Part shown: positions 8,138 through 12,525 of the stretch, piece after piece | How the letters are laid out: every line of letters starts with the position of its first letter | Numbering within the stretch: the stretch's first letter is position 1 | Source: an uncultured Clostridia bacterium | GTDB lineage: Bacteria > Bacillota_A > Clostridia > Christensenellales > Aristaeellaceae | DNA: 12,525 nucleotides | Direction of reading: 5' to 3' | Assembly: GCA_946408865.1 (NCBI GenBank) | Contig: CAMJTZ010000045.1 | Span: 1 to 12,525, forward strand | Program-made: the position numbers and the translations under genes | Notes under the pieces: model-generated | The model's database searches: none | Told to the model about the DNA's origin: nothing | The model's input: the letters and a program-made list of their open reading frames with translations, nothing else

Positions 8138-9046
8138 ATGCAGGCTGCTGTTATCGGAATCGGATCCAACTCTGTACGTTCACTCGTGGCGCGGAACAAT
8201 GAAGGCGTCTTTGAACGCCTGTACCGCGGCCGGGAAGGCACGCGCCTTTTTGCGGGCCTCGACAGCAACGGCATGCTGAAGGAAGAAAGCATCCTGAAAA
8301 CGGCGGAAGCGGTTCGCCGGATGGCGGAAGCTGCCCGGGAAAAAGGCACCGGGGATCTGAGCGTGTTTGCCACGAGCGCGGCAAGGGACGCCGTGAACGG
8401 GAAGGATTTTATGGATGCCATTGAGCAGGCAGCGGGGATTGCGCCGATCATTCTTACCGGGGAGGAGGAAGCGCGGCTGAGTTTCTTCGGCGCTTCTCGG
8501 GCCGTGAAGGATGAATGTTTCTGCGGCGTGATCGATATCGGCGGCGGCAGCACGGAAATCGTTACCGGATGCGGGGACGACATTGAGAGCGCTTTCTCCT
8601 GCCAGATGGGCGCTGTACGCCTGTTCCGGGAACTGCCCGTCGGGTGCGTGGAAGATATGGCGCCGGTGGTGAAGGCGGCCGGGGAGATCCTGGAGAAGAA
8701 GCTGGAAGAAAACGGCGGTATCCGGATTCCGGAAACCTGGATCGGCACCGGCGGCACCTTTACGACGATGGCGGCGATGGTGAAGGAGATCCCCTGGACA
8801 GCGCGGACCCATATGCACGGGACACGGGTGAACAGGGAGGAAATAAAGGAAATCGGCGGGAAACTGGCCGGCATGCCGCTGGAGGCGCGCATCCGCCTTC
8901 CGGGCCTGCAGCCCGGGCGCGCGGATATCGTGGTGCACGGGATCTGCATTCTGCTGGCGGTGATGGACCGGTTCGGAATCCAAACGATCACGGTCAGCGA
9001 ATGGGGAAACCTCGACGGGTTCCTGTGGAAAAAACTGATGAAATAA
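8138..9046 (+). CDS. Ppx/GppA family phosphatase (exopolyphosphatase-like)
   Basis: Members of this ASKHA-fold family hydrolyse inorganic polyphosphate or pppGpp. The 302-residue protein is the short two-domain form without the C-terminal HD-like extension of E. coli Ppx. Visible motifs are GSNSVRSLV (9-17), ATSAARDA, LTGEEEARLSFFG (with Glu109-Glu111 in the region of the catalytic Glu), VIDIGGGSTEI (Asp133 starting the second phosphate loop), QMGAVRLF and IGTGGTFTTMA. The first phosphate loop, normally D-x-G-S-N-S, reads GIGSNS with Gly7 replacing the Asp. The terminal motif, often GLREG, is SEWGNLDG. These changes leave open whether the enzyme is a phosphatase, a sensor, or has another phosphoester substrate. 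The ATG at 8138 is preceded by AAAGGAG (8121-8127) overlapping the upstream stop. I am confident of the family but not of the substrate. Confidence 0.9.
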   Translation: MQAAVIGIGSNSVRSLVARNNEGVFERLYRGREGTRLFAGLDSNGMLKEESILKTAEAVRRMAEAAREKGTGDLSVFATSAARDAVNGKDFMDAIEQAAGIAPIILTGEEEARLSFFGASRAVKDECFCGVIDIGGGSTEIVTGCGDDIESAFSCQMGAVRLFRELPVGCVEDMAPVVKAAGEILEKKLEENGGIRIPETWIGTGGTFTTMAAMVKEIPWTARTHMHGTRVNREEIKEIGGKLAGMPLEARIRLPGLQPGRADIVVHGICILLAVMDRFGIQTITVSEWGNLDGFLWKKLMK

Positions 9047-9076
9047 ATACGGTCAGCGGGGAGAAAGATTGCGGAT

Positions 9077-9835
9077 ATGCTTGAACTGAGGAATGTGTCC
9101 TTCCAGGTTGCGGAGGAAGGCGCGGACAAGGAAATTGTGCGGGGAATCAGCCTGAAGGTACCCGACCGGAAACTGATTGTCGTGACGGGGCCCAACGGCG
9201 GCGGGAAATCCACGCTGGCCCGGCTGATCGCCGGCATTGAAAAACCCACGGAGGGAAAGATCTTCTTCGGCGGGGAGGATATTACGGACAAAAGCGTGAC
9301 GGAGCGGGCACGCATGGGCATTGCCTATGCCTTCCAGCAGCCGGTGCGTTTCAAGGGGATCCGGGTTGTGGATCTGATCCGGATTGCAGCGGGAAAGAAA
9401 GTGACAGCCGCGGAGGCCTGCGACTACCTGTCGGCGGTAGGCCTGTGCGCCCGGGACTACGTGGAGCGGGAAGTGAACGCCAGCCTGTCCGGCGGGGAGC
9501 TGAAGCGGATCGAGATCGCCACGGTGCTGGCCCGGCGGGCGAAGCTGTCGGTGTTTGACGAACCGGAGGCCGGGATCGATCTGTGGAGTTTCCGGAACCT
9601 GATTGAGGTGTTCCGGAACATGCGCGAAACGATTGCGGACAGTTCCATCCTTGTTATTTCGCATCAGGAACGGATCCTGAACATCGCGGATGAGATCATT
9701 GTGATCAAGGACGGCCGGGTGGAGAAGCAGGGAACCCGGGAGGAGATCTATCCCTCCCTGGGCGCGGACAGCGCGGAGGCGCCGGCCTGCGACCGCCTGC
9801 TGAAAACGATGAAAGACGGGATGGAGGACGCATGA
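9077..9835 (+). CDS. SufC-like ABC ATPase of iron-sulfur cluster assembly
   Basis: This cytosolic ABC-type ATPase has no membrane partner nearby. It matches the SufC group, whose ATP-driven dimerisation remodels the SufB scaffold during Fe-S cluster assembly. In the 252 residues the Walker A is GPNGGGKST (38-46, Lys44), the Q-loop Gln is Gln87, and the signature LSGGELKR is at 137-144. Walker B ends at Asp161-Glu162, the D-loop region reads EPEAGIDLWSF, and the switch His is His196. All ATPase residues are present. The EPEAGIDLW stretch differs from E. coli SufC (DSGLD) and looks like a divergent clostridial or minimal-SUF type. The ATG at 9077 has only a distant purine run (GGGGAG, 9058-9063, 13 nt away), so the SD is weak. 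An ATT codon at 9068 in frame is a less likely start. It overlaps the next gene by 4 nt (ATGA), which points to coupled translation. An ordinary ABC transporter ATPase is unlikely given the SufB-like partner. Confidence 0.88.
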   Translation: MLELRNVSFQVAEEGADKEIVRGISLKVPDRKLIVVTGPNGGGKSTLARLIAGIEKPTEGKIFFGGEDITDKSVTERARMGIAYAFQQPVRFKGIRVVDLIRIAAGKKVTAAEACDYLSAVGLCARDYVEREVNASLSGGELKRIEIATVLARRAKLSVFDEPEAGIDLWSFRNLIEVFRNMRETIADSSILVISHQERILNIADEIIVIKDGRVEKQGTREEIYPSLGADSAEAPACDRLLKTMKDGMEDA

Positions 9836-10752
9836 TGGACGAGATTCAGAAACGGCTGCTGATGGAGGTGGCCGATCTGCATGAGGTGCCGGAAGGCGCC
9901 TACAATATCCGCGCGAACAGCCAGTCTGCCGGACGCCGCTCCACCGCTAATATTGAAATCACTTCCAAACAGGATGTCAGCGGACTGGAGATCCGGATCC
10001 GGCCGGGAACGAAGAACGAGAGCGTGCACATTCCCGTTGTGATGACGGAAAGCGGACTGAAAGAGGTTGTCTACAACGATTTCTTCATCGGGGAAGGATC
10101 CGATGTGGTGATTATCGCCGGATGCGGAATCGACAACTGCGGAAACCAGGATTCCCAGCACGACGGGATCCACCGTTTCTATGTCGGTCCCGGGGCGAAG
10201 GTGCGCTATGTTGAGAAACACTACGGATCCGGAGAAGGGAAGGGCAAACGCATCCTGAATCCGGTGACGGAAGTGTATATGCAACAGGACAGCACCATGG
10301 AAATGGAAATGGTGCAGATCAAGGGTGTGGACGATACGGAACGGACCACGGTGGCGGAGCTGGATACCGGCGCGAAGCTGGTGGTGCGGGAACGGCTGAT
10401 GACTCACGGGGAGCAGCGCGCGATCAGCACATACGACGTAAAACTGAACGGGAAAGACTCCAGCGCGGACGTGGTCAGCCGGTCGGTGGCACGCGACCGC
10501 TCCTTCCAGAAGTTTGACGCGAAGATCGTCGGCAAGGCTCCCTGCAGCGGGCATACGGAATGCGATTCCATCATCATGGACGAAGGACGGATTCTTGCGG
10601 TGCCGGGACTGGAGGCCGATCATGTGGACGCTTCTCTGTTCCATGAGGCCGCAATCGGCAAGATTGCCGGGGAACAGCTGACGAAGCTGATGACCCTGGG
10701 ACTGACTGAAGCAGAGGCGGAGGAGCAGATTATTAGCGGATTCCTGCGGTAG
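9832..10752 (+). CDS. Short SufB/SufD-family Fe-S cluster scaffold protein
   Basis: This 306-residue protein belongs to the SufB/SufD beta-helix family that assembles Fe-S clusters together with SufC. It is much shorter than E. coli SufB (about 495). It has an N-terminal helical stretch and then a beta-rich core with Cys98 and Cys103 (AGCGIDNCGNQ) and the sequence QHDGIHRFYVG. Near the C terminus are Cys238-x-x-His241-x-x-Cys244-Asp, then HVDAS (His264), then LFHEAAIGKI (His271-Glu272). By motif alignment Cys244 corresponds to E. coli SufB Cys405, and His271/Glu272 to His433/Glu434; the E. coli Glu432 position is Phe here. The closing EQLTKLMTLGLTEAEAEEQI parallels the SufB C-terminal SufC-interaction region. 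These residues make a SufB-like scaffold more likely than a SufD-like one. It starts in ATGATG overlapping the SufC-like stop; ATG 9832 or 9835 could be used. It is followed after 15 nt by a hairpin terminator. No SufS, SufU or SufD gene is in the window. Confidence 0.87.
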   Translation: MMDEIQKRLLMEVADLHEVPEGAYNIRANSQSAGRRSTANIEITSKQDVSGLEIRIRPGTKNESVHIPVVMTESGLKEVVYNDFFIGEGSDVVIIAGCGIDNCGNQDSQHDGIHRFYVGPGAKVRYVEKHYGSGEGKGKRILNPVTEVYMQQDSTMEMEMVQIKGVDDTERTTVAELDTGAKLVVRERLMTHGEQRAISTYDVKLNGKDSSADVVSRSVARDRSFQKFDAKIVGKAPCSGHTECDSIIMDEGRILAVPGLEADHVDASLFHEAAIGKIAGEQLTKLMTLGLTEAEAEEQIISGFLR

Positions 10753-10767
10753 AACAGCAAAATGAAA

Positions 10768-10793
10768 ACAGCCCCGTCGGAAGACGGGGCTGT
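10768..10793. terminator. Intrinsic terminator between convergent genes
   Basis: A perfect 11-bp stem (ACAGCCCCGTC paired with GACGGGGCTGT) closes a GGAA loop. On the minus strand it is followed by TTTTCATTTT (10768-10759), a good U-tract, 12 nt beyond the degV stop. On the plus strand it begins 15 nt after the SufB-like stop but is followed only by GATTTCTCT, a weak U-tract. It most clearly terminates degV and probably also stops the plus-strand run. Confidence 0.85.
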
Positions 10794-10805
10794 GATTTCT
10801 CTGGA

Positions 10806-11687
10806 TCAGGGATTCCGGACGGCCTTGCCGATGAAGCAGAGGGCCACGGTGCCGGGACCGGCATGCGCGCCGATGACGGGGCCGATCGGCTCAATCATGA
10901 TATTGGCGCCGGGGAGCCTGGGCTCGATATTGGCTTTGACGCGTTCCGCGTCTTCCGGCGCGTCGGCATGCAGGATCATGATCGGGCTTTCCGCCGGATC
11001 GGGCTCCGCCTGCATCATGGCATCCACGATATAGGCCAGAGCTTTTTTGCGCCCGCGGATCTTTTCACCGGCCTGAAGCGTGCCGTCGCTCGCCTCGACG
11101 ATGATAGGCTTGAGATCCAGCATGGTACCGATGGCGGCAGCGGCGCCGGAAATACGCCCGCCGCGCTTCAGATACTTCAGATCATCCACGGTGAAGATGG
11201 CCTGGCTGCGGAGCTTGTTGGCCTCCAGCCATGCGGCAACCTCATCCATGGGCTTGCCGGCGCAGTACATTTCATGCGCCTTGAGAACGAGCAGGGTCAA
11301 AGGTCCGGAGATGCTCAGGGTATCCACAATGGTGATCTTCCGGTCCGGATACTTCTTCAGCAGTTTTTCACGGGCGGTGGCGGCTGCCTGCAGGGTGCAG
11401 GAAAGCTTGCTGGAGAAAGCGACAAAGAGCAGATCTTTTCCGCTCTGCAGGACCGGCTCGAAATATTCAAGATACGCCGCTTCATTCAGCGCGGAGGTAA
11501 CAGGATTTGCACCGTTGCGCATCGCGTCGTAATAACTCTTGTGATCCAGCGTCTGGCCCAGATCATCGAAGTATTCCTTGCCGTTCAGGGCATAGGGCAT
11601 ATAAACGACCGGGATGTCGTATTTCTCTTTCAGGTGATAGGGCAGATCGCTGTCGCTGTCTGTTATAAGGACATAATCCATTTCCAT
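10806..11687 (-). CDS. DegV family fatty-acid-binding protein
   Basis: DegV/FakB-type proteins bind a single fatty acid; FakB members present it to the FakA kinase for phospholipid synthesis. In the 293-residue protein the N-terminal ITDSDSDLP (8-16) is the family signature. SSKLSCT (92-98) covers the ligand-contacting serines, with Cys97 where Gly is usual. FTVDDLKYLKRGGRIS (165-180) and DLKPII follow, and GPVIGAHAGPGT (269-280) is the conserved C-terminal lipid-binding loop. No transmembrane segment or signal peptide is seen. The ATG at 11687 is chosen because AAGGAGG (11702-11696) sits 8 nt upstream and the protein then starts at the family's usual N terminus. An in-frame ATG at 11780 would add 31 non-homologous residues and overlap the upstream gene. 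No fakA gene is visible, so a true FakB role is unproven. It lies 46 nt downstream of a GH31 gene and converges on the SufB-like gene. Confidence 0.94.
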   Translation of the reverse strand: MEMDYVLITDSDSDLPYHLKEKYDIPVVYMPYALNGKEYFDDLGQTLDHKSYYDAMRNGANPVTSALNEAAYLEYFEPVLQSGKDLLFVAFSSKLSCTLQAAATAREKLLKKYPDRKITIVDTLSISGPLTLLVLKAHEMYCAGKPMDEVAAWLEANKLRSQAIFTVDDLKYLKRGGRISGAAAAIGTMLDLKPIIVEASDGTLQAGEKIRGRKKALAYIVDAMMQAEPDPAESPIMILHADAPEDAERVKANIEPRLPGANIMIEPIGPVIGAHAGPGTVALCFIGKAVRNP

Positions 11688-11695
11688 GATGCCGG

Positions 11696-11702
11696 CCTCC
11701 TT
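11696..11702 (-). promoter_or_regulatory. Shine-Dalgarno of the degV-family gene
   Basis: On the minus strand AAGGAGG reads from 11702 to 11696, 8 nt before the ATG at 11687. It fixes the start of the DegV-family gene against the longer alternative at 11780. Confidence 0.85.
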
Positions 11703-11730
11703 CGGTCTCAGGTAAACATTGCTAAAATTT

Positions 11731-11759
11731 ATTCTATAATACGAGCGCTGAAATTGCAA
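11731..11759 (-). promoter_or_regulatory. Predicted sigma-A-type promoter for degV
   Basis: Reading the minus strand, TTGCAA (11759-11754, 4 of 6 to TTGACA) is followed after exactly 17 nt by TAGAAT (11736-11731, 5 of 6 to TATAAT). The sequence just downstream is A+T-rich in an otherwise G+C-rich window. The -10 box contains the TAG stop codon of the GH31 gene, so the promoter is embedded in that gene's 3' end. It could give degV independent expression. This is a motif-based prediction only. Confidence 0.5.
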
Positions 11760-12525
11760 CCCCGGGAACAGGAGAAGCACACGGAGCAGGAGCCGGAACG
11801 GAGACAGCGGTCAGATGATCCGCGAGGACGGGATCCGGGTCGTACCCGTCATCCCGGTAAAGATTATAGGTCGTTTCCCGGTCCGTGAGACACAGGGCGG
11901 TGAACGTATGATCATCCAGCGTTTCCGAGGATTCCCCGCCGGGACACAGCAGCAGCGGGTGATCCTTTTTCAGGAAGAGGGGAAATTCCCGCAGGCCGCA
12001 ACTGATCCGGTGATCCCCCTTCGAAAGGGGAACCAGATCATAATCCTCCGGAGAACGGAAGCGGATCATCAGCATATCCTCCGGCAGATACACATAGCGG
12101 CCGACGGCGTTCTGCTCCAGCACCGGAGCGATCATGCAGCCCTCGCCGAGCATGATCTGGTCCTCCGTGCGGACGGCCCGGGGATCGGACGGATAATCAA
12201 AGGCCAGGGGACGGAAATACATGCCGCCGGAAAGGGCTGCTTTCATAAACTCACTGTACAGGAAGGGCAGCAGCGCATAGCGTACCCGGACCGTGTCCCG
12301 CATGGATTCCCAGGAGGAGAAGCGGTAAATCTCCTGCTCCCGGGTATGCAGAGCGGAATGATTCCGCATGAGAGGCGTGAAAACACCCAGCTGCAGGAAA
12401 CGGGCCAGGAGGTCCTCCGTGACATTGCAGCCGAAGCCGCCCAGATCGCAGCCGGAATAAAGGAAACCGCAGAGATTCAGGTTCGGCAGCATCTGCAGGG
12501 CCATCTTCAGATGGCTCCACCAGGA
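11734..12525 (-). CDS. Glycoside hydrolase family 31 (alpha-glucosidase/xylosidase-like), C-terminal part
   Basis: GH31 enzymes cleave terminal alpha-glycosidic bonds with retention, for example in alpha-glucosides or alpha-xylosides. The frame is open to the window edge, so the N-terminal part, including the catalytic nucleophile and probably the acid/base Asp of the WxGDN motif, lies outside. The 263 residues in the window begin SWWSHLK and continue through NLNLCGFLYSGCDLGGFGC (the conserved substrate-binding Asp at about 12445-12447), FLQLGVFTPLMRNHS (Arg and His near 12358-12366), and a region resembling the VRVRYALLPFLYSEF helix. A C-terminal beta-sandwich (about 12240-11800) follows. 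The protein stops soon after, in an Ala/Pro-rich tail, without a visible DUF5110-type extension. No secretion signal can be assessed. The stop codon is 46 nt before the DegV-family start, so co-transcription is possible. Substrate specificity cannot be decided from this fragment. Confidence 0.9.
   Translation of the reverse strand, partial: SWWSHLKMALQMLPNLNLCGFLYSGCDLGGFGCNVTEDLLARFLQLGVFTPLMRNHSALHTREQEIYRFSSWESMRDTVRVRYALLPFLYSEFMKAALSGGMYFRPLAFDYPSDPRAVRTEDQIMLGEGCMIAPVLEQNAVGRYVYLPEDMLMIRFRSPEDYDLVPLSKGDHRISCGLREFPLFLKKDHPLLLCPGGESSETLDDHTFTALCLTDRETTYNLYRDDGYDPDPVLADHLTAVSVPAPAPCASPVPGVAISALVL

Noticed and set aside
11735..11740. Plus-strand TATAAT as a forward promoter
   Set aside because: No suitable -35 box lies at proper spacing and no plus-strand gene follows. 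The overlapping minus-strand promoter fits better.
10806..11780. Longer DegV-family protein starting at 11780
   Set aside because: The extra 31 residues overlap the GH31 gene and lack homology, while a strong SD fits the ATG at 11687.
10863..11888. 341-codon plus-strand open frame antisense to the DegV-family gene
   Set aside because: The opposite strand carries clear DegV motifs and an AAGGAGG start. The plus-strand translation has no family signature and crosses the GH31/degV junction.
1..12525. Mobile elements, CRISPR arrays, tRNA/rRNA genes, riboswitches, horizontally acquired islands
   Set aside because: I saw no spaced direct repeats, transposase or integrase motifs, terminal inverted repeats, or structured leader. 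Intergenic gaps are mostly under 61 nt and base composition is even apart from the short A+T-rich degV promoter.

Overview
The window reads as chromosomal core genome from a G+C-rich Firmicute, most likely a clostridial-type bacterium. The evidence is a Gram-positive-type PolC replicative polymerase (exonuclease embedded in the PHP domain, four-cysteine zinc knuckle), the MEP isoprenoid pathway, the dxr-rseP-ispG-polC gene order, a DivIC-like division protein, a DegV lipid-binding protein and strong AAGGAGG ribosome-binding sites. I cannot name a genus from sequence alone. I see no mobile elements, CRISPR arrays, tRNA or rRNA genes, or large unexplained gaps.

Region 1 (1-7723, plus strand) is a tightly packed run: dxr (5' end cut by the window edge), the site-2 protease rseP, ispG and polC. 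Spacing is minimal. SD sequences abut or overlap upstream stop codons, and ispG and polC overlap by 4 nt. Two MEP-pathway enzymes therefore flank an envelope protease, and the run continues into the replicative polymerase.

Region 2 (7784-10752, plus strand) continues in the same direction after a 60-nt gap. It holds a small DivIC/FtsB-like septum protein, a Ppx/GppA-family phosphatase, and a coupled pair made of a SufC-like ATPase and a short SufB-like scaffold. No SufS, SufU or SufD gene is visible, so this looks like a compact two-gene SUF-type iron-sulfur system. It could supply [4Fe-4S] proteins such as IspG. The run ends at a strong hairpin (10768-10793) placed between convergent genes.

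Region 3 (10806-12525, minus strand) holds a DegV-family protein and, upstream of it, the C-terminal part of a glycoside hydrolase family 31 enzyme cut by the window edge. A plausible sigma-A promoter for degV lies inside the last codons of the GH31 gene.

Most of the window is ordinary housekeeping DNA. The points that deserve a second look are the minimal SufC-SufB pair, a Ppx/GppA homologue with Gly in place of the usual phosphate-loop Asp, a Pro-to-Leu change in the IspG cluster-binding loop, and the embedded degV promoter. I found no convincing evidence of an undescribed multi-gene system.
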